Source: CBDCXF01 sp965223755 | GTDB taxonomy: Bacteria > Acidobacteriota > Thermoanaerobaculia > Multivoradales > JAHEKO01 | Direction: 5' to 3' | DNA length: 64,000 bases | Assembly: GCA_965223755.1 (NCBI GenBank) | Contig: CBDCXF010000001.1 | Span: 1,364,001 to 1,428,000 of the forward strand | Shown here: positions 26,707 to 35,921 of the stretch, one piece after another | How the letters are laid out: each line of letters starts with the position of its first letter | How positions within the stretch are numbered: the stretch's first letter is position 1 | Translations under genes and position numbers: made by a program | The notes under the pieces: generated by a model | What the model saw: the letters and a program-made list of their open reading frames with translations, nothing else | What the model was told of the DNA's origin: nothing | The model's database searches: none

Positions 26707-28134
26707 TTGACCCTGCTCTCGGTTCTCATCCCCGCCTACAACGAGCGTTACACGATTGAGCCACTCCTCGAAGAGGTTCTGCGATCCCCCCTCCCACACG
26801 GAACCGACAAAGAAGTTCTGGTTGTCGATGATGGCTCGACTGATGGAACCCGTGAGTTACTTCAACAGCTCGTCAAGCACCTCGATTTCGAGCTGGTCTT
26901 GCATGAGAAGAACTCCGGCAAAGGTGCTGCTGTTCGCTCGGCCCTTGCCAAAGCCAGAGGCGACATCGCCGTCATCCAAGACGCGGACCTTGAGTACTCA
27001 CCGACCGAGTATCCGAAGCTAATCCAGCCGATCCTCGAAGGCAAAGCCGATGTGGTCTATGGGTCGCGTTTTCTCTCTGGCCGCCACAGGCGGGTGCTGT
27101 TCTTCTGGCACACAATAGGGAACCGCTTTCTTACCATGCTTTCAAACATGGTGACCAATCTGAACCTTACCGATATGGAAACCTGCTACAAGGCCTTTCG
27201 TACCGGAGTCTTGGAAGGCGTACCTTTGCGCAGCCGTAGCTTCACTATTGAGCCGGAACTGACTGCCAAGTTCGCCCAACTTGGATGCCGTATCTACGAG
27301 GTACCCATCTCCTACCATGGTCGAACCTATGCGGAGGGCAAGAAGATCTCTGCCAGGGACGGATTCAGAGCGATCGCCGCCATTCTCCGCTACGGACTTT
27401 TTCCAGACATTGGGGCAAGCGATAACACCGGACATGCGGTTCTCGACGAACTTTCTGGTACTCCCAAGTTCAATCGTTGGATGGCCGACACCATTCGCCC
27501 CTGGGTCGGCCATCGTGTAGTCGAAGTTGGCTCGGGCGCTGGCAATCTGACCCGCCATTTCGTGCCCCGCGATGCTTATTACGCAACCGACATCGACACG
27601 GTCCACCTGCAACGACTCAACCGACTATTCGAAGACGACCGGCGCATCGAGGTCGCGGCGTTAGACATCGAACGCGAAACGACGATCGAGGTCCTTGGCA
27701 AGAGGTTCGACACAGCGATCATGCTCAACGTCTTGGAGCATATCGGCGACCACAATAAAGCTCTCCACAATATCCGTCAAAGCCTCGAACCAGGTGGGCG
27801 AGCAATTATCCTCGTACCGCGAGGGCCTTGGCTGTTCAGCAAACTCGACACAAAGTTGGGACACCACAGGCGCTATACGCCAACGACCCTACGTCAAGCG
27901 ATTGAGACCGCGGGTCTGGAACTCAAGTCCCTCAAAGGCTTCAACGCCATTTCCACGCCCGCATGGTTAGTGAGCGCAAAGTTGATGGGGCGAACACGAC
28001 TCGGTGGATGGCCACTGGCCATTCTCAATGCAACCACCTGGTTGTGGAGACGAATCGACCGTTTCTTGCCATGGCCTAGCCTGTCCCTGGTGGCTATCGC
28101 TTCAAGAGAATCGACTGAAGCGCGACTAACTTGA
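26707..28134 (+). CDS. Fusion of GT2 glycosyltransferase and SAM-dependent methyltransferase
   Basis: A 475-aa two-domain protein. Residues 1 to about 240 form a GT-A glycosyltransferase resembling dolichol-phosphate mannose synthase (LSVLIPAYNERYTIEPLLEE, VLVVDDGSTDGT, and VIQDADLEY with the DxD). Residues from about 255 form a class I methyltransferase (RVVEVGSGAGNLTRHF, then MLNVLEHIGDH). This architecture recurs in bacterial glycan loci. The start is TTG 26707, 3 bp after the epimerase; the stop overlaps the next methyltransferase (TTGA). It might charge a polyprenyl phosphate or extend the glycan and also methylate a sugar, but neither substrate is known. Confidence 0.85.
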   Translation: MTLLSVLIPAYNERYTIEPLLEEVLRSPLPHGTDKEVLVVDDGSTDGTRELLQQLVKHLDFELVLHEKNSGKGAAVRSALAKARGDIAVIQDADLEYSPTEYPKLIQPILEGKADVVYGSRFLSGRHRRVLFFWHTIGNRFLTMLSNMVTNLNLTDMETCYKAFRTGVLEGVPLRSRSFTIEPELTAKFAQLGCRIYEVPISYHGRTYAEGKKISARDGFRAIAAILRYGLFPDIGASDNTGHAVLDELSGTPKFNRWMADTIRPWVGHRVVEVGSGAGNLTRHFVPRDAYYATDIDTVHLQRLNRLFEDDRRIEVAALDIERETTIEVLGKRFDTAIMLNVLEHIGDHNKALHNIRQSLEPGGRAIILVPRGPWLFSKLDTKLGHHRRYTPTTLRQAIETAGLELKSLKGFNAISTPAWLVSAKLMGRTRLGGWPLAILNATTWLWRRIDRFLPWPSLSLVAIASRESTEARLT

Positions 28135-28958
28135 CTGTGAGCGATCACAGCTCGTCGCGCGCAACTGCTGGGCGGCGTCTTTTCAGCCGGACTCGTTTCA
28201 AACGAATCGCAAGTTCGATTCCAGGTATCCGACAGGCCTTTGCGCGAGCAAGGCGCGCGTACTCAAACTGGGCCCTAAGGCGCGCTCCAACAAAGGACAT
28301 TTTTCGTCGAATCTACGAGAACAACACTTGGGCTGAGACCAAGACTAGGTCAGGGCCAGGCTCAACCCAAGCTCAAACCGCTACTCTGGTAGATCAGCTG
28401 CCAAGACTCTTCGACGAGTGGAATGTCAAAACAGTCCTTGACATTCCGTGTGGAGACTTTCACTGGATGCGAGATGTCATAGATGAGACTCTCGACTATA
28501 TTGGAGCCGATATCGTTGAGGAACTGATCGCCAACAACAGTGCCTGCGTCAAACCGAATGTTCGGTTTATCACTCTAGACCTTATTCGGGATCGGTTGCC
28601 ACGAGTAGACGCGATTTTCTGCCGGGATTGTCTCGTTCATTTCTCAAACCAAGACGTATGGCGCACACTTTCCAACGTGTTGTCAAGCAGTGCAAGTATT
28701 CTGCTTACTACGACGTTCCCCGCGCACAACGCAAACTTCGATATTCCTACAGGCAAATGGCGGCCAATCAACTTAACCGCCAGTCCCTTCTTTCTACCCC
28801 CTCCCGCAGAAACGATAAGGGAGAACTGTACTGAGGGAGATGGTCGGTTTATCGACAAATCTATCGGTCTTTGGCGCTTGGAAGACCTCAGGCAACAATT
28901 GCGAATCCCACGGAGATTCTCAATCGTGCATGACGAGAGAACTTATGCCAGGCGCTAA
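28131..28958 (+). CDS. Class I SAM-dependent methyltransferase
   Basis: A 275-aa cytoplasmic protein with a basic N-terminal stretch (residues 1-45) and a methyltransferase core. Motif I is TVLDIPCGDFHWMRDV (near residue 101), the acidic residue after the next strand is YIGADIVEE, and the catalytic region is AIFCRDCLVHFS. The CGDFHWM form defines a subgroup seen in polysaccharide loci. TTG start overlaps the preceding stop. It is the last plus-strand gene of the run and converges on the minus-strand glycosyltransferase after 35 bp. The acceptor is unknown. Confidence 0.8.
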   Translation: MTVSDHSSSRATAGRRLFSRTRFKRIASSIPGIRQAFARARRAYSNWALRRAPTKDIFRRIYENNTWAETKTRSGPGSTQAQTATLVDQLPRLFDEWNVKTVLDIPCGDFHWMRDVIDETLDYIGADIVEELIANNSACVKPNVRFITLDLIRDRLPRVDAIFCRDCLVHFSNQDVWRTLSNVLSSSASILLTTTFPAHNANFDIPTGKWRPINLTASPFFLPPPAETIRENCTEGDGRFIDKSIGLWRLEDLRQQLRIPRRFSIVHDERTYARR

Positions 28959-28993
28959 CACTCAGTCACTACGTTCCGTTCGGTCGGCGAATT

Positions 28994-30238
28994 TCAGATC
29001 AATCGGAGCCAAAGCTCGAGCAGCTGGTGACTCACAGTCACCGACATATGTTCTTGTCTGTAGACTTGCCTGGCCCACGCACCTCTCTGGCGCGTTTTTT
29101 CTTTGTTCGCTACTCTCTCCATGGCGCTAGCCAAATTGTCGATGTCACCGTAGTCCACAAGATTTGTAGAGGAACCACCCAAACGGCTTGGCATTGCCCC
29201 GACCGGGGTACTGATAATCGCTCGCCCCGCCGCCATCGCCTCCAATCCGGTTATCGGCCCTCCTTCTTGGGGCGAGGATATGACGAAGGCGTCAATGCTG
29301 CCATAGAACTCGGCGCGGTTTTGCGGATTTATGTAGCCGAGCCACTCGACCCTGTCTCCTATCCCCAGGCCGTTGCAATGTTTCACAAAATCGGCTCGCC
29401 GCGGCCCAACCCCACCGATTCGCATGCGTAGGAGAGGCTGATTCGAAGCCGCCATCGCGAATGCGTCTAGCAGCCAGGGGATCCCTTTTTCATCGGTCTG
29501 CCGGCATAGAACACCTACAGTCGCGGCACTCTTGTTTCGCCCCGGCAAAGCTAGTGCCAGAAGCTCCCCTTCAATGCCGTAAGCCCATTGCTCCACGGCC
29601 CTAGTCTCACCGCGATATCCGAAAGCCTTCGCGAGAGTAGCCGTCTGCGCATTCGTTCGATGTACCAAGTACGCGCACGCGTTGCAAACGTCGTGAAACT
29701 TGCTATGGGCATCTGCTTGTGCGTACTCCTCGTCGACATCGGCCACCTCCCAGTACACAGACGGAGTTCCTAATCTCTCCGCGCACTCGATCGCCTCACT
29801 CAAAAAATCCTTTGGTTTGCCAATCAAATGCAGTATCGCGGCATCGCGTATCCGTGCTTGCCCTTGATTGCGCCAAAACCGATCTACAAAAGGCTTTGAA
29901 GGAGTACGCGCTATTTGCGGTCCAATCTCCGTTGAGGGCGCCTTGCCCTGGCGTGCGAGGTACAGGCAGTATCCTACCATCCAACAGACCCGTCCCCAGG
30001 CGGTACGTCGCCAGAGATCCTGAGCCCCGATCAGGCTCGTCCCGGCGGGCAATGTTGCTCTAATACTCGCGTCCTTTCTAGTCGTAAAGGGCGCGAGAAT
30101 GTCGACCGTAAAGCCCGCCTGGCGAGCGACATCAGCATGCGCGGCAACCTCCGCTTCCAAACCTCCGTGATGTCCCAAGATGGCAGGGACAATCAAGAGC
30201 TTGGCGGGGTCCGCCAAGCTCTTCGTCTTAGATTCCAT
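28994..30238 (-). CDS. Glycosyltransferase family 4
   Basis: A 414-aa GT-B transferase on the opposite strand. ATG 30238 gives MESKTKSLADPAKLLIVPAI; a TTG at 30286 would add 16 residues and is less likely. The donor half carries ATVGVLCRQTDEKGIPWLLD and VISSPQEGGPITGLEAMAAG, the second being the GT4 glutamate signature. It is the most downstream of three minus-strand glycan genes, 137 bp after the GT2 gene, so it may have its own promoter. Specificity unknown. Confidence 0.83.
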   Translation of the reverse strand: MESKTKSLADPAKLLIVPAILGHHGGLEAEVAAHADVARQAGFTVDILAPFTTRKDASIRATLPAGTSLIGAQDLWRRTAWGRVCWMVGYCLYLARQGKAPSTEIGPQIARTPSKPFVDRFWRNQGQARIRDAAILHLIGKPKDFLSEAIECAERLGTPSVYWEVADVDEEYAQADAHSKFHDVCNACAYLVHRTNAQTATLAKAFGYRGETRAVEQWAYGIEGELLALALPGRNKSAATVGVLCRQTDEKGIPWLLDAFAMAASNQPLLRMRIGGVGPRRADFVKHCNGLGIGDRVEWLGYINPQNRAEFYGSIDAFVISSPQEGGPITGLEAMAAGRAIISTPVGAMPSRLGGSSTNLVDYGDIDNLASAMERVANKEKTRQRGAWARQVYRQEHMSVTVSHQLLELWLRLI

Positions 30239-30375
30239 TGGACTCCTCAAACCTGGATCCGCTCGTGCCTCTAAACTATGCCTCAAAGGTCAGTTGCGGT
30301 AGCAGTGATGCTCCACCACCCAGGTCCAGAACATGATGGCGGAGGCCTCTGCCACAGTCCTCGCCCAGTCCCTTG

Positions 30376-31353
30376 TTATTCGACCCTATGCTGAGGCCGC
30401 AGCAAAGCCAGCAATTTGATGATCGCCCTGCGGAATGGATAAGGCAAGCGTGAACGCTTGCCACGATCAAGGACCGCGGACGTCTCTACAGACTGTCGAT
30501 CTAGGCTGAGCACAAGTTCTTCCATCCAGGGTTCAGGCACGTTGCCGATATGGTGAACATAGGACTTGATAGTCGATAAGCGCCACAAGCCCAGCCGGTC
30601 AACCGGCCTGTCCAGCCAAAGCTCCTCCGAGGTACCGCTTACGGCCGTAAGAGAGGGTTCACTCGGAATCGCCTCGACGACCTCGCGCCGAATTGTGAAC
30701 GAAAAATGACCACAACCGACACAGGCGATGCGGCCGCCGCGTCTCACGATCCTCTGTTTTTCATAGTCCTCGTCGCGAAAGAAATGCGGGTCGCCCACGC
30801 TATCGGCGAACTTGTTCAGATCAGCAGCGGAAACGACAGAGGCCCAGTGCAACTCACGTTTGAGCTTGGCCCCAATGATCGTCGCCGATGTATGGTAGTG
30901 GACCAGTCTCGGGTTTGGTATTGGCGCTACGGCCCCCGCCTCAGGAAAAGCACGAAAAAGTGTCTCAACCGCTCCCAACCATCCTTCGCAGAAAAGTGTG
31001 TCGCTATCGGAGATAGTGATAAGAGGCTCATGACTGGCTCTCGCCACCCCCACAACCGCGTCCACTTTTCCGCGGTTCTCGACGTTAATAACAAGCTGAT
31101 CCAGCCAACCTAGTTGCCATTCTTGCTCCAGCCGGTCAATCACCTCTTCGCAACAACCGTTTGCAACCAGTGACACGGCTGCCCGACGGTCGAGAGACAG
31201 CCGCAAGGACCGAAGACATAGGTCGAGCACGGAAAGTGCATGCTTGAAATACCCGTCGATCTGAGGAATAAAGGTCGGAAGAATGATCCGGTGGAGAACC
31301 GGCCCGTCGAGGTCTACAGCCTGTTGACGTTCTTCGTAGCTACCTACCCTCAA
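30376..31353 (-). CDS. Glycosyltransferase family 2-like (GT-A fold)
   Basis: A 325-aa protein. The stretch NVENRGKVDAVVGVARASHE followed by PLITISDSDTLF (near residue 116) is the nucleotide-sugar-binding part of a GT-A fold with a DSD metal motif. Later, TSEELWLDRPVDRLG could supply the catalytic base region. The start is TTG 31353, giving RVGSYEERQQAVDL and a 14-bp overlap with the upstream SDR gene; no alternative nearby keeps the fold intact. Substrate unknown. Confidence 0.72.
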   Translation of the reverse strand: MRVGSYEERQQAVDLDGPVLHRIILPTFIPQIDGYFKHALSVLDLCLRSLRLSLDRRAAVSLVANGCCEEVIDRLEQEWQLGWLDQLVINVENRGKVDAVVGVARASHEPLITISDSDTLFCEGWLGAVETLFRAFPEAGAVAPIPNPRLVHYHTSATIIGAKLKRELHWASVVSAADLNKFADSVGDPHFFRDEDYEKQRIVRRGGRIACVGCGHFSFTIRREVVEAIPSEPSLTAVSGTSEELWLDRPVDRLGLWRLSTIKSYVHHIGNVPEPWMEELVLSLDRQSVETSAVLDRGKRSRLPYPFRRAIIKLLALLRPQHRVE

Positions 31354-32335
31354 CCGTGTCCTCGGCTTTTCGGTAGTTCACCAGCTTCTCAATGATTCCG
31401 TCCAAACTTAGGAGGGGTTCCCAAGTTAGCAGTTCCTTTAACTTGGATACATCTGGAACCCGGCGTTGCATGTCCTCGAACCCCTGACCGTAGGCTTGGT
31501 CATACGGAATCTGTACGATCTCGGAACTGCTGCCTGCAATGGTCCGCACTTTCTCAGCCAATCCCAGGATCGTGATCTCTTCGTCATTTCCGATGTTAAA
31601 AACCTCACCCGATGCGGCGTCATTTTCAGCCAACCCGATGATTGCGTGTACCACGTCTTCGACATCGCAGAAACACCGCTGCTGAGTGCCATCCCCATAA
31701 ACACTGATTGGATCTCCAGCCAAGGCTTGCATCACAAACCGCGGCATGACCATGCCGTAACGCCCAGTCTGCCGAGGACCAACCGTATTGAACAGTCTGA
31801 AGACCACGACATGCAAACCGTATTGTCGAGCGTACGCAAGCCCCAGGAACTCGTCGACCATCTTACTGGCCCCGTAAGCCCAACGGCTGTGCCGGGTGGA
31901 TCCGAGAACCACATCGTCGTCTTCACTAAATGGGATCGACGCGCCCTTTCCATAGACTTCGGATGTGGAAGCAATAAGCGTCTTGCAACCGTAGCGCTTG
32001 GCTACACGTAGCACGTCGTCCGTACCCATGATGTTGGTTTCAATGGTGTGGACGGGATTGTCGACGATAAGTTGAACGCCTACGGCAGCCGCTAAATGGA
32101 CAATCACATCGGCTTCGGATCCCATCCGATCCAATACTTGGCGGTCGAGGACACTAGCTCGAGCGAACTGAAAGCCGTCGCGCCCAATCAGATGTTCGAT
32201 ATTCGCTTGCCGGCCGGTGGATAGGTCATCGATCACCGCCACTTCGCTCTTGGCGTCGAGAAGCTTTTCAGCTAGGTGGCTACCAATGAAGCCAGCGCCT
32301 CCAGTGATCAGATATCGTCGCCGCTTCCCGCTCAT
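31340..32335 (-). CDS. Extended SDR nucleotide-sugar epimerase/dehydratase
   Basis: A 331-aa extended SDR. ITGGAGFIGSHLAEKLLDA (about residues 10-28) binds NAD; STSEVYGKGASIPFSEDDD and WAYGASKMVDEFLG hold the catalytic Ser and YxxxK; RLFNTVGPRQTGRYGMV is typical of a family often labelled GDP-mannose 4,6-dehydratase or UDP-glucose 4-epimerase. The true substrate is uncertain. It is the first gene of the three-gene minus-strand unit and begins 121 bp from the groEL terminator. Confidence 0.82.
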   Translation of the reverse strand: MSGKRRRYLITGGAGFIGSHLAEKLLDAKSEVAVIDDLSTGRQANIEHLIGRDGFQFARASVLDRQVLDRMGSEADVIVHLAAAVGVQLIVDNPVHTIETNIMGTDDVLRVAKRYGCKTLIASTSEVYGKGASIPFSEDDDVVLGSTRHSRWAYGASKMVDEFLGLAYARQYGLHVVVFRLFNTVGPRQTGRYGMVMPRFVMQALAGDPISVYGDGTQQRCFCDVEDVVHAIIGLAENDAASGEVFNIGNDEEITILGLAEKVRTIAGSSSEIVQIPYDQAYGQGFEDMQRRVPDVSKLKELLTWEPLLSLDGIIEKLVNYRKAEDTVEGR

Positions 32336-32456
32336 CTAGATTCTCACTTCGTCGGTCTCTGGCCCGAGCGCCGGCCCGACAGGCTATTGGAAGTATATAG
32401 AGTCGTTCCCACTGGCCGATTCGCAAGCTACCGCCTAAGTCGGAAGGCGGTGGCGC

Positions 32457-32490
32457 AAAAAAATGGCCGGTGCCCAAGGCGCCGGCCATT
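32457..32490 (-). terminator. Rho-independent terminator of groEL
   Basis: Read on the minus strand, a GC-rich hairpin (AATGGCCGG and its complement CCGGCCATT, with a few more imperfect pairs around a TTGG loop) is followed by seven T residues. It lies 28 bp beyond the groEL stop. A second hairpin (ACCGCCT/AGGCGGT, about 32,430-32,452) follows in the gap before the SDR gene. Confidence 0.92.
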
Positions 32491-32517
32491 CGCGAATCGC
32501 AAAAGATCAATCAGATC

Positions 32518-34152
32518 TTAGAAGCCGCCCATACCACCCATATCAGGAGCGGCAGGGGCAGGAGGACTGTCCTCAGGAATCTCGGATACCAGTGCCTCGG
32601 TCGTAATCATCAGACCAGCTATCGAAGCAGCGTTGACGAGAGCAGTCTTGGTTACCTTGGCCGGATCCATGACACCCGCTTTGATGAGATCTTCCATGGT
32701 ATCGGTAGCGGCATTGTAGCCATTGGCACCTTCCTCGGCCATGACATCGCGGACGATGAGGGAACCCTCTTGCCCGGCATTGTTGGCGATCTGTCGCGCA
32801 GGCTCTTGCAGAGCGCGAAGCACCAACTGAACGCCAACGGCCATGTCGCCATCGGCCTCAACCTTCTCGACCGCGGAAATGGCTCGCAGGAGGGCCACAC
32901 CGCCGCCTGGGACGATGCCCTCTTCGACGGCCGCCTTGGTGGCGTGCATGGCGTCTTCGACGCGGGCCTTCTTCTCCTTCATCTCGGTCTCGGTCGCGGC
33001 CCCAACCCGGATGACCGCGACGCCGCCGACTAACTTGGCGAGGCGCTCCTGGAGCTTTTCGCGGTCGTAGTCGGAGGTCGACTCGTCAATTTGCGTACGG
33101 ATCTGCTGAACGCGGCCGGCAATCGCCTGCTTGCGTGCCTCGTCGCCAGCTTCGGTGACAATAGTGGTCTCGTCCTTCGAGATGACGACCTTCTTCGCGG
33201 TACCTAGGTCGCTCCACTGGATGTTCTCGAGTTTGATACCGAGATCCTCGGTGATGACACGGCCGCCAGTGAGGATAGCGATGTCCTCGAGCATGGCTTT
33301 GCGGCGGTCGCCAAAGCCGGGAGCCTTGACGGCAGCGACGTGCAGTGTGCCACGCAGCTTGTTGACCACCAAGGTGGCGAGGGCCTCGCCTTCAACGTCT
33401 TCAGCGACGATCATGAACGGGCGGCCCTGCTTGGCAATCTGCTCCAAAATTGGCAGGAGGTCTTTCATGTTGCTGATCTTCTTCTCATGCAAAAGGATGG
33501 CAACGTCTTCAAGTACCACTTCCATGCGCTCGGCATCGGTGACGAAGTACGGGGAGAGGTAGCCACGATCGAACTGCATACCCTCGACCACATCAAGAGT
33601 CGTCTCAAGACCGCGAGCCTCTTCGACCGTGATCACACCGTCTTTGCCGACTTTACCCATCGCATCGGCGATGATGCCGCCGACTTCGGCGTCGTTGTTG
33701 GCCGAAATGGTGCCAACGTGAGCGATGTCATCACCGGACACCGGTGTCGAAAGCTCGTTAATCGATCCCACGGCCGCGTCAACGGCAAGGTCGATACCGC
33801 GCTTGAGGTCCATCGGGTTGGCGCCCGCGGTGACGTTCTTGGCACCTTCACGGAAGATCGCTTGAGCGAGCACGGTGGCAGTGGTGGTGCCGTCGCCCGC
33901 CACGTCAGAGGTCTTGGACGCGACCTCGCGCACCATCTGTGCGCCCATGTTTTCGATTTCGTCTTCGAGTTCGATCTCCTTGGCAACGGTGACACCGTCC
34001 TTGGTGATCGTCGGCGAGCCGAATTTCTTGTCGATGACCACGTTGCGCCCTTTGGGGCCGAGGGTCACCTTGACCGCATTGGCGAGCTTGGTAACGCCGC
34101 TTAGCAGCGCCGCGCGCGCCTCCTCGGAATAGGTAATTTTCTTTGCAGCCAT
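32518..34152 (-). CDS. groEL: Chaperonin GroEL (60-kDa)
   Basis: A 544-aa group I chaperonin. It opens AAKKITYSEEARAALLSGV, has the ATP-binding VTLGPKGRNVVIDK and GDGTTTATVLAQ (near residue 87), and ends with the methionine/glycine-rich tail PDMGGMGGF. The protein forms double heptameric rings that fold client proteins with GroES. It sits 30 bp downstream of groES, the usual order, and shares its promoter and CIRCE operator; a strong terminator follows. Length and motifs are standard. Confidence 0.99.
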   Translation of the reverse strand: MAAKKITYSEEARAALLSGVTKLANAVKVTLGPKGRNVVIDKKFGSPTITKDGVTVAKEIELEDEIENMGAQMVREVASKTSDVAGDGTTTATVLAQAIFREGAKNVTAGANPMDLKRGIDLAVDAAVGSINELSTPVSGDDIAHVGTISANNDAEVGGIIADAMGKVGKDGVITVEEARGLETTLDVVEGMQFDRGYLSPYFVTDAERMEVVLEDVAILLHEKKISNMKDLLPILEQIAKQGRPFMIVAEDVEGEALATLVVNKLRGTLHVAAVKAPGFGDRRKAMLEDIAILTGGRVITEDLGIKLENIQWSDLGTAKKVVISKDETTIVTEAGDEARKQAIAGRVQQIRTQIDESTSDYDREKLQERLAKLVGGVAVIRVGAATETEMKEKKARVEDAMHATKAAVEEGIVPGGGVALLRAISAVEKVEADGDMAVGVQLVLRALQEPARQIANNAGQEGSLIVRDVMAEEGANGYNAATDTMEDLIKAGVMDPAKVTKTALVNAASIAGLMITTEALVSEIPEDSPPAPAAPDMGGMGGF

Positions 34153-34182
34153 TGCTGTCTATCTCCTTGCCGTTCTCTACAG

Positions 34183-34470
34183 TTAGCCGAGCACCGCGAG
34201 GATTTCATCCTCGCGCAGAATGACGAGGTCTTCGTCGTCGAACTTGATTTCACTGCCGGAATACTTGCCAATCAGGACGCGGTCGCCAACATTGACGTCC
34301 ATCGCCGAGCGGCTGTCATCATCCTTTAGCTTTCCGGGGCCCACAGCGACGACTTCCGCCTGCTGCGGCTTCTCTTTGGCGGTATCGGGGATAATGATCC
34401 CACCCCGAACCTCTTCTTCAGCGTCGAGGCGCTTGACCACGACGCGGTCATGAAGCGGACGAATGTTCAC
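34183..34470 (-). CDS. groES: Co-chaperonin GroES (10-kDa)
   Basis: A 95-aa co-chaperonin that caps the GroEL ring. NIRPLHDRVVVKRLDAEEEV at the start and GGIIIPDTAKEKPQQAEVVA (the mobile loop and following strand) are diagnostic; DRVLIGKYSGSEIK lies near residue 64. The start is GTG 34470, preceded by a good Shine-Dalgarno (GGGAGG, about 10 bp upstream). First gene of a heat-shock operon controlled by CIRCE. Confidence 0.98.
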   Translation of the reverse strand: MNIRPLHDRVVVKRLDAEEEVRGGIIIPDTAKEKPQQAEVVAVGPGKLKDDDSRSAMDVNVGDRVLIGKYSGSEIKFDDEDLVILREDEILAVLG

Positions 34471-34536
34471 TGATCTATTCCTCCCTACTTGGGTTAAATT
34501 GTTTGTTTGGGCTCACTTACGTAAGCCAGCCACCTA

Positions 34537-34563
34537 TTAGCAGTCTCGGGTGGCGAGTGCTAA
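34537..34563 (-). promoter_or_regulatory. CIRCE operator (HrcA-binding site)
   Basis: On the groES sense strand this reads TTAGCACTC, nine bases, then GACTGCTAA. The consensus is TTAGCACTC-N9-GAGTGCTAA, so the left arm is perfect and the right arm has one mismatch. It lies 67 bp before the groES start and touches the proposed -10, the normal place for HrcA repression of groESL. hrcA itself is not in the window. Confidence 0.95.
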
Positions 34564-34592
34564 TACTACGCTAGGGCGCAAACAGTCGTCAA
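34563..34592 (-). promoter_or_regulatory. Sigma-70-like promoter of groES-groEL
   Basis: Read on the minus strand: TTGACG (-35, 34,592-34,587), 18 bp, TAGTAT (-10, 34,568-34,563), with the CIRCE operator beginning at the last base of the -10. HrcA bound there would block initiation. Confidence 0.65.
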
Positions 34593-34716
34593 GTGGTTGT
34601 ATGCGTCCAGTACATATGGAACAGGCGGCTTTCAATCGATGTATTCGATCCAAGTCGCTCCCAAACAGGGCGTCCATTCCAAGTCAAAAACCTTTAGGAC
34701 TTGCACCGCAAGCTGA

Positions 34717-35679
34717 TCACTCTTTTGTGGTCGAGTGCCGTTTATGGCTGAGTTCAACCAGATTGAGGCTATGTGCCATTTGGGGACGCCGAACAATATT
34801 TAGTAGCAGATAGTTGCGCCATTCAGGGATTCGCTCTGGTACACCCCACACCGGCTGCGGCCCATCATCAGTAAGCCTGAAAATCGAGTACTCAAGGTCG
34901 TGAAGCACTGCAGTGACTCGATCCGCAGCCTCTCTCGTAAGAATCTCCAAAATGATCGCCGGCGCGTCCCTCCGAATCGTCGCAAATGCGCCACGTAGAA
35001 CCTGGAACTCGAACCCTTCAACATCTACTTTTAAGAGATCGAGAGTCTCAATATGGAGGTCCTCAACAACCTCGTCGACAGTCGTCACGCTTACTCGACC
35101 TTGCGACCAACCAGTCTGCCGACTGTCATCACCATTGGTGAAGGCCGAGCGTACGGCAATGCCCCCCGTCGGGAACCAGAAGTCTCGTTCACCTTTCTCG
35201 TCGGCAATGGCTTTTTGGACCAAGGTCAATGATGCGGCATTGAGATCCTGGTTCGTTCGCAATCGTCTCCAATTTTCTGGAACTGGTTCCGCCGAAATCA
35301 CACGGGCGTCAGGGTTGGCATGGAAAGCAACCAGCGAATAGTAGCCCACATTCGCTCCAACATCTAAGACCGCACGAGATTGTCGGGCGAGGTCATAAAA
35401 GACCGGTGCGGTTTCGGGCTCAAATCCCAATGCGCCGTGCCAAAACACACGTCGAACGATTTCATTGTCTCCGCTCGACCACAGATGTAACCTCCTTTGA
35501 TTCGGAAGCGTACGGACAACCAATCCCTGAAACGGAATGTGACGCCTCCCCCAGTCCATTCCGCCAGGGAGTCGAGAAATGATCGGGCGAAGTCCATGTA
35601 GCCCTCGGAGAATCAACTTATGGTCGCGAACTGCCCGAGCCAAGTCCAGAATCCGTGTTCTAATGTTCTTGAGCAACAT
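34717..35679 (-). CDS. FkbM family SAM-dependent methyltransferase
   Basis: A 320-aa protein. SAM motif I is VLDVGANVGYYSLVAFHA (near residue 103), the acidic SAM-ribose residue is in VISAEPVPENWRRL, and LDLLKVDVEGFEFQVLRGA (near 212) is the hallmark of the FkbM family, which O-methylates sugars or other small acceptors. It lies alone between groES and a divergent GT-C gene, so it may be an outlying glycan-modifying gene of the adjacent locus. Acceptor unknown. Confidence 0.85.
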   Translation of the reverse strand: MLLKNIRTRILDLARAVRDHKLILRGLHGLRPIISRLPGGMDWGRRHIPFQGLVVRTLPNQRRLHLWSSGDNEIVRRVFWHGALGFEPETAPVFYDLARQSRAVLDVGANVGYYSLVAFHANPDARVISAEPVPENWRRLRTNQDLNAASLTLVQKAIADEKGERDFWFPTGGIAVRSAFTNGDDSRQTGWSQGRVSVTTVDEVVEDLHIETLDLLKVDVEGFEFQVLRGAFATIRRDAPAIILEILTREAADRVTAVLHDLEYSIFRLTDDGPQPVWGVPERIPEWRNYLLLNIVRRPQMAHSLNLVELSHKRHSTTKE

Positions 35680-35921
35680 AAGACGATATAAATGGGCTAG
35701 GCCTTGCCGGTCTGAATCTCTCTCCGCGATCTAGGAGATCATCCTTGACTGGTCAGCATACCTCCGAATTGAAACGCCGAACCACCTTGGTAGCGGTCGA
35801 ATCAATGACCCGATCCACCGTAATATTGCGCAAGTAGACGACCTGCTACTCAATCTGTTCAGAGTAGTTCCGAACTTCGCGAAATATATGTTGATCTGAG
35901 ACAGTCAACTCGACGGTACGA
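35680..35921. other. Divergent intergenic region between fkbM-like and GT-C genes
   Basis: These 242 bp should hold the promoters for two divergent genes. I see no convincing paired -35/-10 and no RNA gene. On the minus strand a frame reading NITVDRVIDSTATKVVRRF ends in TGA, but it is interrupted upstream and has no start signal. Confidence 0.3.

Noticed and set aside
30276..30470. Minus-strand frame with HHVLDLGGGAS, resembling a methyltransferase motif I
   Set aside because: Most of it lies inside the GT2 gene in another frame and only about 30 codons are free. A remnant is possible, but one short motif is not enough.
33340..34104. Long plus-strand open frame (254 codons) inside groEL
   Set aside because: It is antisense to highly conserved groEL codons and has no family resemblance; it arises from the GC-rich third positions of groEL.
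35746..35840. Minus-strand frame NITVDRVIDSTATKVVRRF, faintly like flagellar FlaG
   Set aside because: Interrupted by a stop just upstream, no start signal, no flagellar genes nearby.
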